A stretch of DNA of 64,000 nucleotides from Methylobacterium persicinum (GCF_022179525.1 NZ_BPQX01000054.1:62001-126000); one strand, 5' to 3'; shown: positions 54,036-62,820, counted from the stretch's first letter. Notes: a model not told the origin generated them from the sequence alone. Translations and numbers: made by a program.

Positions 54036-56348
54036 TTGGCACCCCGCACCCGTGAGAAGGCGGCTCCCGCCCTCCCCCCGACGCTTCCCACCCGCGAGCA
54101 GATCCTCGCCTTCATCGCCGAATCGAAGGAACGCGTCGGCAAGCGCGAGATCGCCAAGGCCTTCGGCGTGAAAGGGGGAGCGGCCAAGATCGAACTGAAG
54201 GCGATCCTCAAGGAGATCGAGGCCGACGGCGCTCTGGAGCGTGGGCGAGGCGGCCTTGCCGCGGCCGGGCGGTTGCCGCCGGTGGTGCTCGCCGACATCC
54301 GCTCCCGCGACCGGCACGGGGACTTCCTGGCCGTGCCCGTCGAGTGGACCGGAGAGGGCAAGCTACCCTCGATCGTGCTCATGCCCGTCCGGGGCGGGCG
54401 GGGGGCGAAGCGGCCGGCGCCCGGCATCGGCGACCGGGCCCTCATCCGCGTCGAGCGCGATCCAGAGGGCAGCTATACCGGCCGGGTCATCAAGGTGATC
54501 GGCAAGAACAAGGCGGAGATCATCGGCGTCTACCGGGCCGGCGCCCAGGGCGGCCGTATCGTCCCCGTGGACAAGAAGGGGCAGGGCAAGGAAATCCTGA
54601 TCCCGCCCGGCGAGGAGGGTGAAGCCAGGGACGGCGACCTCGTCAGCGTCGCCCTCGAGCGCGAGACCCGCTTCGGCCTGCCCCGCGGCCGGGTGAAGGA
54701 GCGCCTTGGCTCCCTCGGCTCCGAGAAGGCGGTGAGCCTCATCGCCCTCCACCTGCACAACATTCCCCACGTCTTCGCCGAGGCGACCCTCGCCGAGGCC
54801 GACGCGGTGAAACCGGCGACGCTCCGCGGACGCGAGGACTGGCGCGACATCCCCCTGCTGACCATCGATCCGCCAGACGCCAAGGATCACGACGACGCGG
54901 TGATGGCCGAGCCCGACGCGGACCCGGCCAATCCCGGCGGCTTCATCGTCACGGTCGCCATCGCCGACGTCGCCGCCTATGTCCGGCCCGGCACGAGCCT
55001 GGACCGGGAGGCCCTGGAGCGGGGCAACTCGGTCTATTTCCCCGACCGGGTGGTGCCGATGCTGCCCGAGCGGATCTCCAATGACCTCTGCTCCCTGCGC
55101 GAGGGCGAGGACCGCCCCGCCCTGGCCGTGCGCATGGTGGTGGCCGCCGACGGCACGAAGCGCCGCCACGGCTTCCACCTTGTGATGATGCGGTCCGCCG
55201 CCAAGCTGTCCTATGCCCAGGCCCAGGCGGCTATCGACGGACGGCCCGATGAGAAGACCGGGCCGCTCCTGGACCGGGCGCTCCGCCCCCTTTGGGCGGC
55301 TTATGCAGCCCTGAAGACCGCCCGCGACCGCCGCGGCCCGCTGGCCCTCGACCTGCCCGAGCGGAAGGTCCTGCTGACGCAGGAGGGCGCGGTCGACCGG
55401 GTGATCGTGCCCGAGCGCCTCGACGCCCACCGGCTGATCGAGGAGTTCATGATCCAGGCCAACGTCGCCGCCGCCGAAACCCTGGAGGCCGCCCGGCAGG
55501 CGCTGATCTACCGGGTGCACGACGAGCCGGCCCTGGAGAAGATGCGGGTGCTGGGCGAGGTCCTGGCCTCCATCGGCATCAAGCTGCCGAAGGAGGGGGC
55601 GCTCCGGCCGGACCTGTTTAACCGCGTCCTGCGCTCGGTGGCCGAGACCGAGCATGCCACCTTCATCAACGAGGTCGTCCTACGCTCGCAGGCCCAGGCG
55701 GTCTACGCGTCCGAAAACCTCGGCCATTTCGGCCTGAACCTGCGCCGCTACGCCCACTTCACCTCGCCTATCCGCCGCTACGCCGACCTCATCGTCCACC
55801 GGGCTCTGATCTCGGCCTGCAAGCTCGGGCCGGGGGGCCTCCCGGCCGATGTCACCGCGGGGGATCTCGCCGCCATCGGCGAGAGCATCTCGGCCACCGA
55901 GCGCCGGGCCATGGCGGCCGAGCGCGACACCATCGACCGGCTGATCGCCGGCCACCTCGCGGACCGGATCGGCGCCACCTTCGCCGGGCAGATTTCCGGG
56001 GTGACCCGGGCGGGCCTGTTCATCAAGCTCGCCGACACGGGGGCCGACGGCTTCGTCCCGATCTCCCAGCTCGGCGCCGACTACTTCCGCCATGAGGAGG
56101 GACGACACGCCCTGGTCGGCGAGCGCACCGGAGAGACGTTCCGCCTCGGCGACCGGGTCGAGGTGAAGCTCGTGGAGGCCGCCCCCGTGGCCGGGGCGCT
56201 GCGCTTCGAACTGCTCAGCGAGGGGCGCCAGGGCTCCGGCAACGGTGCCGCCCGCAAGGGGCCGGGTCGCCCGTTCAAATCGGCCCCGCCCGGCCGCCCC
56301 GCCGGAATCCGCAACTCCGGCACGCGCCACCGCGGCTCACGGCGGTAG
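54036..56348 (+). CDS. rnr: Ribonuclease R
   Basis: 3'-5' exoribonuclease able to unwind structured RNA. 770 residues. An N-terminal helix-turn-helix (EQILAFIAESKERVGKREIA) is followed by cold-shock folds (about 85-230). The catalytic RNB domain (about 250-610) has active-site aspartates in IDPPDAKDHDDAV near residues 276-288, and RYAHFTSPIRRYADLIVHRA near residues 570-589. The S1 domain is near 645-735 (GVTRAGLFIKLADTGADGFV) and the tail is basic. The start is TTG 54036, with CGGA upstream. No in-frame ATG precedes it; ATG 54023 opens a different frame that ends after ten codons. A leader hairpin lies upstream. Confidence 0.95.
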   Translation: MAPRTREKAAPALPPTLPTREQILAFIAESKERVGKREIAKAFGVKGGAAKIELKAILKEIEADGALERGRGGLAAAGRLPPVVLADIRSRDRHGDFLAVPVEWTGEGKLPSIVLMPVRGGRGAKRPAPGIGDRALIRVERDPEGSYTGRVIKVIGKNKAEIIGVYRAGAQGGRIVPVDKKGQGKEILIPPGEEGEARDGDLVSVALERETRFGLPRGRVKERLGSLGSEKAVSLIALHLHNIPHVFAEATLAEADAVKPATLRGREDWRDIPLLTIDPPDAKDHDDAVMAEPDADPANPGGFIVTVAIADVAAYVRPGTSLDREALERGNSVYFPDRVVPMLPERISNDLCSLREGEDRPALAVRMVVAADGTKRRHGFHLVMMRSAAKLSYAQAQAAIDGRPDEKTGPLLDRALRPLWAAYAALKTARDRRGPLALDLPERKVLLTQEGAVDRVIVPERLDAHRLIEEFMIQANVAAAETLEAARQALIYRVHDEPALEKMRVLGEVLASIGIKLPKEGALRPDLFNRVLRSVAETEHATFINEVVLRSQAQAVYASENLGHFGLNLRRYAHFTSPIRRYADLIVHRALISACKLGPGGLPADVTAGDLAAIGESISATERRAMAAERDTIDRLIAGHLADRIGATFAGQISGVTRAGLFIKLADTGADGFVPISQLGADYFRHEEGRHALVGERTGETFRLGDRVEVKLVEAAPVAGALRFELLSEGRQGSGNGAARKGPGRPFKSAPPGRPAGIRNSGTRHRGSRR

Positions 56349-56430
56349 GGGCGGGCGTGGTAGACATCCGCCTTGCAGGCCCGGGCCATGACGGAAGGGA
56401 CGGGGATCGCCCGATCCTTCCCACCACCTC

Positions 56431-56542
56431 CCTCATCCTGAGGTGCCGCGTCAGCGGCCTCGAAGGAACCCTCCAGGGATCGCGCGGGAACTGGAAGCTT
56501 CCTTCGAGGCCGTCGCTTCGCCACGGCACCTCAGGATGAGGG
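56431..56542. repeat. Family B inverted repeat, copy between rnr and the DUF983 gene
   Basis: Begins cctcatcctgaggtgccgcg and ends acggcacctcaggatgagg. The inner arms are gcggcctcgaaggaaccc and cttccttcgaggccgtcg. A family A fragment (56571-56591, gctgcactcgcaatgacgg) follows. Confidence 0.85.
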
Positions 56543-56618
56543 CGAGGATGGGAAGCAGGTGTGTTGAGTCGTCGCTGCACTCGCAATGACGGTGGCGGCG
56601 GTGGGAGGGGATGACAGG

Positions 56619-57086
56619 ATGCCGACGACGCAGACACCCACCCCGACCCGCACGGGCCTGATCCGCGCCATGGCCCGCGGCTTCATCGGCCGCTGCCCCC
56701 ATTGCGGGCAGGGCAAGCTGTTCGGCCGCTTCCTGAAGGTCCGGCCGGACTGCGAATGCTGCGGGCTCGAACTGCACCACCACCGGGCCGACGATCTGCC
56801 GCCCTACGTGGTGATCTTCATCGTGGCCCACATCGTCGGCTACCTGATCCTCGAGACGGAGAGCGCCTACGAGGTGCCCCTCTGGGTCGAACTCGGCGTC
56901 TGGCCCGCCTTCACCCTGGTGCTCGCCCTCGGGCTGCTGCAGCCGGTGAAGGGCGCCGTCGTGGGCCTGCAATACGCCCTTGGCATGCACGGCTTCGCCG
57001 CGCTACCGCGGGGCCGCCCCGCCCTGGGGCCGGAGGAGACACGCCTTGCCCCAGCCGGACCCGGTCGCCCCGCAGGCCGCACCTGA
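56619..57086 (+). CDS. DUF983 zinc-ribbon membrane protein
   Basis: 155 residues. A zinc-ribbon-like N-terminus has CPHCGQGKLFGRF and CECCGLELHHHRADD near residues 26-60. Two membrane helices follow (PPYVVIFIVAHIVGYLIL near residues 63-80 and LGVWPAFTLVLALGLLQPV near 92-110). DUF983 proteins are common near cytochrome oxidase or cell-cycle genes in alphaproteobacteria, but their role is unknown. ATG 56619 has GGGAGGGG at good distance; the in-frame ATG 56586 lies inside a family A repeat fragment and is unlikely. The 3' end overlaps the NUDIX gene. Confidence 0.87.
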   Translation: MPTTQTPTPTRTGLIRAMARGFIGRCPHCGQGKLFGRFLKVRPDCECCGLELHHHRADDLPPYVVIFIVAHIVGYLILETESAYEVPLWVELGVWPAFTLVLALGLLQPVKGAVVGLQYALGMHGFAALPRGRPALGPEETRLAPAGPGRPAGRT

Positions 57087-57786
57087 GAAGGCCCGTCCGG
57101 CCGCGAGCCTCCGCCCCCGCGACGCCGCGACGATGATCGTCCTCGACCGTCGCGGGCGGGGGGGACCGAAGGTGCTGATGGGCCGGCGCAACGCGCGGCT
57201 CGCCTTCATGCCGGGCAAGTTCGTGTTCCCCGGTGGCCGGATCGAACTCGGCGACCGCTCCATGCCCGTGGCCGGCGCCCTCCCCGACTACGCGGAGGCC
57301 GCGCTCGCCCGCCGCATCTCGCGGCCACCGCACCATCTCGGCCGCGCCCTGGCGCTGGCCGCGATCCGGGAGACTTACGAGGAGACCGGCCTGCTGCTCG
57401 GCACCGCCGAGTACGGCCCGCCGGAGGATGTGCCCGCCGGCTGGGAGGCGTTCCAGAGCCACGGCGTCCTGCCCGATCTGGAGGCCCTGCATCTCGTGGC
57501 GCGGGCGATCACCCCACCCAAGCGCGTCCGCCGCTTCGACACACGGTTCTTCGCCATCGACCGCACCTGCGTCGCCGCCGAGGAGCCGGGCCGGGTGAGC
57601 GAGGACAGCGAACTCACCGAACTCGCCTGGGTGCGCCTCGACGCGGCACGCAAGCTCGATCTGCCCTATATCACCCGTGCGATCCTCGACGAGCTCGAGG
57701 CGCAGATCGCCGTGGACTTCGCGCCGCACCGGCAGATCCCCTTCCATTACGAGCGCTACGGCCGCCGCGAGCGGGAGTTTTTGTGA
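57046..57786 (+). CDS. NUDIX hydrolase
   Basis: 246 residues from TTG 57046, which has GGAGGAG seven bases ahead and overlaps the DUF983 gene by 41 bases. The NUDIX box is split: FVFPGGRIELGD near residues 59-70, then after about 40 residues AIRETYEETGLLLG (REXXEEXG) near 106-119. The long insertion places it in a group resembling peroxisomal-type or CoA-acting NUDIX enzymes, but the substrate is unknown. A DTRFFAID segment near residue 165 and ELTELAWVRLDAA fit the rest of the fold. The stop overlaps the next start (GTGA), so three genes form a coupled chain. Confidence 0.87.
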   Translation: MPQPDPVAPQAAPEKARPAASLRPRDAATMIVLDRRGRGGPKVLMGRRNARLAFMPGKFVFPGGRIELGDRSMPVAGALPDYAEAALARRISRPPHHLGRALALAAIRETYEETGLLLGTAEYGPPEDVPAGWEAFQSHGVLPDLEALHLVARAITPPKRVRRFDTRFFAIDRTCVAAEEPGRVSEDSELTELAWVRLDAARKLDLPYITRAILDELEAQIAVDFAPHRQIPFHYERYGRREREFL

Positions 57787-59000
57787 CCTATTCTGAAAGA
57801 ACCGGCCCGGGTTCGGGGGTCGGCGTGCTGGGTGGCGATGCGCAGAACGACCGGGAGCGCGTCGCCGCCATCTCGGCGGCCATCGCCTGCGTCGCCGTGG
57901 TTGGAATCGGGCTGAGCCTGTCGATCCCGCTCCTGTCGATCGAGATGGAGCGGCGGGGGGCATCGAGCACGCTGATCGGCCTCAACACGGCCATGGCCGG
58001 CATCAGCAGCATCTGCATCGTGCCGTTCGTACCGCGGATCGCGTCCCGGATCGGAGTCGTGCCGCTGCTGACGCTGGCGGTGATCGTCTCGGCGGCGTGC
58101 CTCGTCGCCTTCCCACTCCTGCCCGGCATCGCCGCGTGGTTTCCCCTGCGCTTCGTGTTCTCGGCAGGGCTCGGGGCGCTGTTCGTGCTCTCCGAATACT
58201 GGATCAACGCCGCCGCCCCTCCGGAACGGCGGGGATTGGTGCTGGGCATCTACACCACGGTCCTGGCGTTGGGCTTCGCCGTGGGACCGTTGCTCCTCGC
58301 CCTGGTCGGGACGATGGGCCCGTGGCCCTACGTGACGGGGGCGGGCCTCGTCCTGGCCGGGCTCCTTCCGGTGTTGCTGGCCAGGGGCCTCTCGCCCACC
58401 GTCGAGGGCGGGACCGGCCGGGGGGTGTTCGGCTATCTCCGCCTCGCTCCGGCCGCCCTGTTCGCCGCCCTGGCCTACGGTGCGGTGGAGACCGGTATCT
58501 TCGCGATCCTGCCCCTCTACGGCCTGCGCATCGGGTACGACGCCCAGGGCGCGGCCGGACTCGTGAGCCTGATTGCGCTGGGCAACGTCCTGTTCCAGAT
58601 CCCCTTCGGCTGGCTCGCCGACCGCTTCGACCGGACCCTCGTGCTCCTCGGGACGAGTCTCGGCTGTGCCCTGGGCTCGGCCCTGATCCCGGTGGCCTCC
58701 ACCTCCGGCACGGCGCTGGGCATTCTGCTGTTCCTGTGGGGCGGGCTCGCGGGTACCCTCTACACGGTCGGCCTCGCGACCCTCGGGGCGCGGGTGTCCG
58801 CCGCCGATCTCGCCGGCGCCAACGCAACCTTCGTGGTGCTTTACAATGTCGGCCTGATCCTCGGGCCGCCGGTGATCGGCGGCGGCCTCGACCTCATGCC
58901 CCCGGACGGCTTCGCCTATGCCCTGCTCGCCCTGTTCCTCGCCTATGCCATCCCCCTGACGGGGAGCCTGCGGCGGGGGCGGAGGCGGCCGCCCCCTTGA
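57783..59000 (+). CDS. MFS transporter (CynX/YcaD-like)
   Basis: 405 residues with about twelve helices, starting at GTG 57783 within the stop of the NUDIX gene. Segments such as VAVVGIGLSLSIPLLSIEME, VLSEYWINAAAPPERRGLVL and FQIPFGWLADRFDRTLVLLG are typical of the YcaD-like group. The substrate of that group is unknown. The overlap with the NUDIX gene, and of that with DUF983, suggests that the three act together, perhaps with an exported nucleotide or cofactor breakdown product. A terminator follows 39 bases after the stop. Confidence 0.87.
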   Translation: MTYSERTGPGSGVGVLGGDAQNDRERVAAISAAIACVAVVGIGLSLSIPLLSIEMERRGASSTLIGLNTAMAGISSICIVPFVPRIASRIGVVPLLTLAVIVSAACLVAFPLLPGIAAWFPLRFVFSAGLGALFVLSEYWINAAAPPERRGLVLGIYTTVLALGFAVGPLLLALVGTMGPWPYVTGAGLVLAGLLPVLLARGLSPTVEGGTGRGVFGYLRLAPAALFAALAYGAVETGIFAILPLYGLRIGYDAQGAAGLVSLIALGNVLFQIPFGWLADRFDRTLVLLGTSLGCALGSALIPVASTSGTALGILLFLWGGLAGTLYTVGLATLGARVSAADLAGANATFVVLYNVGLILGPPVIGGGLDLMPPDGFAYALLALFLAYAIPLTGSLRRGRRRPPP

Positions 59001-59038
59001 CCTCGCGGCGGCGATCGGGCATCCAGCCCGCCTAATTC

Positions 59039-59061
59039 GGCCGGGCCTCCCCGGCCCTTTT
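59039..59061 (+). terminator. Terminator after the DUF983-NUDIX-MFS chain
   Basis: Perfect seven-base stem ggccggg / cccggcc with loop cctc, then ctttt. It separates the chain from rpmG. Confidence 0.7.
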
Positions 59062-59107
59062 GCGTTTCGCTCGCGCGGAATGCCACCCCGCCCAGGAGCA
59101 CCGCACC

Positions 59108-59275
59108 ATGGCCAAGGCCGTCACCGTCAAGATCAAGCTCGTCAGCACCGCCGACACGGGCTACTTTTACGTCACCAAGAAGAACTCCCGGACGCAGACC
59201 GAAAAGCTGACGATGCGCAAGTACGACCCGGTCGCGCGCAAGCACGTCGACTTCAAGGAAAGCAAGATCAAGTAA
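59108..59275 (+). CDS. rpmG: 50S ribosomal protein L33
   Basis: 55 residues, exact family length: [20 protein letters not shown] and [20 protein letters not shown]. It is the zinc-free (C-minus) form, as the four cysteines of the alternative type are absent. It sits between two terminators and so has its own transcript. The ATG is preceded by CAGGAG about ten bases upstream. Confidence 0.97.
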   Translation: MAKAVTVKIKLVSTADTGYFYVTKKNSRTQTEKLTMRKYDPVARKHVDFKESKIK

Positions 59276-59299
59276 GCGCGCCCTCCGCGCTCCACGACA

Positions 59300-59327
59300 G
59301 GCCGCCCCTCCCGGGCGGCCTTTTTTT
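59300..59327 (+). terminator. Rho-independent terminator after rpmG
   Basis: Perfect eight-base stem ggccgccc / gggcggcc with a five-base loop, followed by seven T. It is the strongest terminator in the window. Confidence 0.92.
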
Positions 59328-59352
59328 ATGTATCGGCCCGCCGCCTTTCTGC

Positions 59353-59383
59353 CGTCATGGCGAGCGGAGCGAAGCAATGACGG
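59353..59383. repeat. Family A repeat fragment after rpmG
   Basis: cgtcatggcgagcggagcg then aagcaatgacgg. A single shortened arm fused to its own end; the partner arm is missing. Confidence 0.6.
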
Positions 59384-59435
59384 CGCGGGCTTGGCCGCGC
59401 CGACGGCGTGGGCCTCTCCATAGGGGCCGCCCCCT

Positions 59436-60350
59436 TCACCCCCGCACACCCGGCGCCTCGGCGGTCATCGACTGGGCGAGTTGGCGGGCGACGGAGACAA
59501 GGGCGCTGATCATCGGCGTGGACGGGTCCCGCCGGGGCGCCACGAGCCCGATCGAGTGCACCACATCCGGCGCGGTGATCGGGATGGCCTGGAGGCCCTT
59601 GATCGCCCCCAGGGCATCCACCAGCACCTCCGGCATGATCGAAGCCCAGCGCAGGGTGCGCACGTGGCTCATCAGCACGATCATCGAGTTCGACTCGAGG
59701 GTCGCGGCCGGCTCGCCCCCCGCCGCGCGAATCTGCTGATCGATGATCCGCCGGTTCTGCATGTTGGGGGTGAGCAGGCAGAGGGGCACACGGCCGGTCT
59801 CGGCCCAGGTCACCGAGTCGTGCCCGTCATAGGGGCCGCCCGCCGCCGTCACGAACCGGTAGCGCTCCTGGTAGAGCGGCACCGAGACGACGCGGCCGAG
59901 GGGCTCGTTGTCGAGGTAGGTGATGCCCGCATCCGCCTCCAGGTTCTCGATGAGGGAGAAGATGTCGGTCGAGGTGGCGGACTCGATGGTGAGCCGCACG
60001 TCCGGGTGCCGCTCCCGATAGGGGGTGGTCAGCCGGGCGACCATCGGCAGGGCCGTGGGGATGGCGGCGATGCGCAGGTGGCCGCTGAGTCCCCGGCGCA
60101 GGCCGACGACCTCCTCATGCATCGCCCGGGCGTCGGCGACGATCCGCCGGGCCCAGGCGAGGACGCGCTCGCCCTCCGGCGTGAAGCCCTGGAAGCGCGA
60201 GCCCCGCAGGACGAGCTGCACGCCGAAGCGGTTTTCCAGCTGCTTCACCCCCGCCGAAAGGGTCTGCTGCGTAACCCCGCAGGCTTCGGCGGCGTGGCCG
60301 AAATGCTGCTCGCGGGCGAGGGCGAGCAGGAAATCCAGCTTGTCGATCAC
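59436..60350 (-). CDS. LysR family regulator beside the formate genes (FdsR-like position)
   Basis: 304 residues. Winged helix at the N-terminus (FLLALAREQHFGHAAEACGV, TLSAGVKQLENRFGVQLVLR). The effector domain includes GHLRIAAIPTALPMVARLTT and EADAGITYLDNEPLGRVVSV. It is the last gene of the minus-strand group fdsA-fdsD-oxlT-lysR. In other bacteria a LysR protein (FdsR) next to fds genes controls formate dehydrogenase, so the same role is inferred here. Its helix-turn-helix shows the ordinary LysR pattern, and the inducer is unknown. Confidence 0.9.
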   Translation of the reverse strand: MIDKLDFLLALAREQHFGHAAEACGVTQQTLSAGVKQLENRFGVQLVLRGSRFQGFTPEGERVLAWARRIVADARAMHEEVVGLRRGLSGHLRIAAIPTALPMVARLTTPYRERHPDVRLTIESATSTDIFSLIENLEADAGITYLDNEPLGRVVSVPLYQERYRFVTAAGGPYDGHDSVTWAETGRVPLCLLTPNMQNRRIIDQQIRAAGGEPAATLESNSMIVLMSHVRTLRWASIMPEVLVDALGAIKGLQAIPITAPDVVHSIGLVAPRRDPSTPMISALVSVARQLAQSMTAEAPGVRG

Positions 60351-60426
60351 GGGGCGTCTCCCGGCCGGGCGGACCCGGCTGGGTTACGCGGATCGAGCAC
60401 CCGGCACAATCCAGCCGGCCCCTCCG

Positions 60427-62085
60427 TCACCGGAAGAGGATCAGCGCCTTCGACAGGGTGATGCCGATGCCCCAAAGGATCGGGATGCCGACCACGGCCC
60501 AGGCCAGCAGCGCCCCGAGGCTGAAGCCGCCCCGGCCGATGCCGAACGAACCCGAGGGCACCTGCCGCGCGCCCGGCTTGGCGCCCAGCGCGGCGACCTC
60601 CGCCTCCGGCATGAACCATGTCCTGGCGAGCGGCCGGATCAGCAGGTTGCAGAGGAAGCCCACCGCCAGGAACCCGGCGAGCACGTACATCGTCCGCCCG
60701 TAGAGGTCGGCCCCCTGCACGCCCGCGGCGGCCTGGACCTCACGGATCTTGGTGACGACGAAGGGCCCGACGATGCCGGCCGTCGACCACGCCGTGAGCA
60801 GCCGCCCGTGGATGGCGCCCACGAACTGCGTGCCGAAGATGTCCGCGAGGTAGGCCGGGATGGTGGCGAAGCCGCCGCCATACATCGAGAGGATGACGCA
60901 GAAGATTGCCACGAACAGGGCCTGCGAGCCCGCCGTCGCCGCGCTCGGCGCGGCGGCGTAGAGCAGTCCGCCCAGCAGGAAGAAGGTGGCGTAGGTGGCC
61001 TTGCGGCCAATCCTGTCCGACAGGGACGCCCAGAAGAACCGGCCGAGGATGTTGAACAGGGATAGGAGCCCGACGAAGCCCGCGGCGATGGCGGCGACCT
61101 GCGCCTTCTGCCCCCCATCGAGGGCACCGAGCCCGATGCCCGGCTGGCCGATCAACGCGCCGCCGAAGATCTCCTGAAGCATCGGCGAGGCCAGGGCCAG
61201 CACGCCGATGCCCGCGGAGACGTTCAGGCAGAGGACGAGCCAGATCATCCAAAACTGGAAGGTCTTGTGCGCGTCGCGCAGATGGACGTGCCCCGCGGCG
61301 ATCATCGCATTGTTGGAAGCCGGTGCCGTCCAGCCCTCGGGCTTCCAGCCCGCCGGGGGCACCCGGTAGCCGAGTGCCCCGGCGGTCATGAACAGGAGGT
61401 AGCCGACGCCCATCACCGCCAGCGTCTGCCAGACGCCGGCCGAGTCCGCGGTGCGGAAGCCCTTGATCAGCATGTCGGCAAGGGGCGAGCCGATCATCGC
61501 ACCGCCACCGAAGCCCATGATCGCCATGCCGGTGGCCATGCCGCGCCGGTCCGGGAACCACTTGATCAGGGTCGAGACCGGGGAAATGTACCCGAGGCCA
61601 AGCCCGATCCCGCCGATCAGGCCCATGCCGAGCCAGACCAGCCAGAGCTGGTGGACGTACACGCCGAGCGCGCCGACGAGGAAGCCGCCGCCCCAGCAGA
61701 GGGCGGCGACCAGCCCCGCCTTGCGCGGGCCCGCCCGCTCGAGCCAGCCGCCGAACAGGGCGGCCGACAGCCCGAGCATTACGATGCCGATGGAAAAGAC
61801 GATGACGAGGTCGCTGACGCGCCAGTCGCAGGTGGTGGTGAACAGGGCGGTCATGATGCCCATGTCACCGCAGGCGGCGGGGGCGGCCTGTCCGACCGAG
61901 AGGGCCCTGGTCAGGGGAAGCCAGAACACCGACAGGCCGTAGGCCATGCCGATGCACAGATGGATGGCAAGGGCGGCCGGGGGAACCAGCCAGCGATTGA
62001 ACCCGGGCCGGGCTACGATGCGTTCACGCGAAAGAAAGCCGTACGACACGTCTGGCGCGATGGCGCCCGCAAGCCCTGTACCCAT
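60427..62085 (-). CDS. oxlT: Oxalate/formate antiporter family (OFA) MFS transporter
   Basis: 552 residues, longer than Oxalobacter OxlT (418) because of an N-terminal leader, loop insertions and a C-terminal extension with one or two extra helices. OFA marks are HLCIGMAYGLSVFWLPLTRA in the first helix, LGLGYISPVSTLIKWFPDRR near residues 167-186, and YGGGFATIPAYLADIFGTQF near 407-426. It may exchange oxalate or formate, or import one of them. The start ATG 62085 has two ribosome-binding-like sites (GGGAGG, GAGGA) ahead; residues from ATG 62136 are unlike the family. It lies between fdsD and the LysR gene, on the same strand as both. Confidence 0.88.
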   Translation of the reverse strand: MGTGLAGAIAPDVSYGFLSRERIVARPGFNRWLVPPAALAIHLCIGMAYGLSVFWLPLTRALSVGQAAPAACGDMGIMTALFTTTCDWRVSDLVIVFSIGIVMLGLSAALFGGWLERAGPRKAGLVAALCWGGGFLVGALGVYVHQLWLVWLGMGLIGGIGLGLGYISPVSTLIKWFPDRRGMATGMAIMGFGGGAMIGSPLADMLIKGFRTADSAGVWQTLAVMGVGYLLFMTAGALGYRVPPAGWKPEGWTAPASNNAMIAAGHVHLRDAHKTFQFWMIWLVLCLNVSAGIGVLALASPMLQEIFGGALIGQPGIGLGALDGGQKAQVAAIAAGFVGLLSLFNILGRFFWASLSDRIGRKATYATFFLLGGLLYAAAPSAATAGSQALFVAIFCVILSMYGGGFATIPAYLADIFGTQFVGAIHGRLLTAWSTAGIVGPFVVTKIREVQAAAGVQGADLYGRTMYVLAGFLAVGFLCNLLIRPLARTWFMPEAEVAALGAKPGARQVPSGSFGIGRGGFSLGALLAWAVVGIPILWGIGITLSKALILFR

Positions 62086-62103
62086 TCCTCGACCTCCCGA
62101 TAC

Positions 62104-62120
62104 GGCCCGTTGATCGGGCC
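62104..62120 (-). promoter_or_regulatory. Hairpin in the oxlT-like leader
   Basis: Inverted repeat ggcccg-ttgat-cgggcc, 18 bases ahead of the start codon on the minus strand. It could fold in the RNA near the ribosome-binding site. Confidence 0.4.
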
Positions 62121-62135
62121 TGTATACGGAATACA
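62121..62135 (-). promoter_or_regulatory. Inverted repeat upstream of the oxlT-like gene
   Basis: TGTATACGGAATACA: perfect arms TGTAT and ATACA around five bases. It resembles operator half-sites of GntR-type regulators, but the adjacent regulator is LysR-type, so the binder is unknown. Confidence 0.45.
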
Positions 62136-62332
62136 TTTACCGCGACGCGGAAGCTCCGGCCAGAGATTAGGCAGCCTCGCACAAGTTTTTGCAAGACAAC
62201 GCCGCGCAAGTGTTCGCGGGGAACACCGGTGCCAGCGAGGCGAAACCCCTCACGCCCGCGGGGAGGAGTTCATGTGGCATTTCCCGACTTGGATGTGATC
62301 GAAAATGTTCCAACCGCCGAACCCACCCGCTC

Positions 62333-62442
62333 CCTCATCCTGAGGCGCCCGCAACAAGCGGGCCTCGAAGGAGGGCTCCAGAAGGCTCCGCGATCCGTGG
62401 AGCCGTCCTTCGAGGCTGCTTCGCAGCACCTCAGGATGAGGG
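62333..62442. repeat. Family B inverted repeat, copy between fdsD and oxlT
   Basis: Begins cctcatcctgaggcgcccgc and ends tcgcagcacctcaggatgagg (last 20 bases cgcagcacctcaggatgagg). The inner arms are gcgggcctcgaaggagggct and gccgtccttcgaggctgc. Confidence 0.85.
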
Positions 62443-62521
62443 GGAGATTTGGATCAAACCCGCGCTGTCCTTGCGAGCGAACGCAAAACAATGACGGCGG
62501 TGGGAGCGCGAGCGGCGATGC

Positions 62522-62815
62522 CTATCCGGCGTCGCTGGCGCCGTCGCCGAGCTTCTGTGGGTCGCGGGTGGCCGACCGGATGGGGCTCTCCGCCTGTGGC
62601 TCGTCGATTTGGAGGGCCCGGCGGACGAGGATGTCGGCCTTGTCGCCGAAGGTCGGCAGGGCGACCTCCAGCTTCGAGATCATCCGCGGCGTCCAGAACG
62701 CTTCGATGTGCTTGTGGACGCCGGCCACCGCCTCCTCCTCCGGGTAGGACCGGAAGAAGGCGGCGATCTGGTTAGCCATGCGGAGGAGCTTGTCCTCCTG
62801 GGTCGCGGCGCTCAT
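62522..62815 (-). CDS. fdsD: Formate dehydrogenase subunit delta
   Basis: 97 residues. Family marks are KLLRMANQIAAFFRSYPEEE near residues 9-28 and HIEAFWTPRMISKLEVAL near 36-53. FdsD is a small cytosolic helper of the NAD-dependent, molybdenum- or tungsten-containing formate dehydrogenase and is needed for an active enzyme. It starts five bases after the fdsA stop on the same strand, as in other fds operons. Residues after 75 are low complexity. Confidence 0.95.
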   Translation of the reverse strand: MSAATQEDKLLRMANQIAAFFRSYPEEEAVAGVHKHIEAFWTPRMISKLEVALPTFGDKADILVRRALQIDEPQAESPIRSATRDPQKLGDGASDAG

Positions 62816-62820
62816 CGGGC

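Larger units (their letters stand above)
62086..62521. other. 436-base gap between fdsD and the oxlT-like gene
   Basis: It contains a family B repeat, a worn family A piece (about 62469-62497), and near the oxlT-like start two adjacent inverted repeats. The stretch 62150-62200 is relatively AT-rich and may hold the transporter promoter. No gene is supported. Confidence 0.75.

Noticed and set aside
54023-54055. ATG frame MARIFGTPHP as the true rnr start
   Set aside because: It stops after ten codons and is out of frame with RNase R; kept only as a possible leader peptide or indel.
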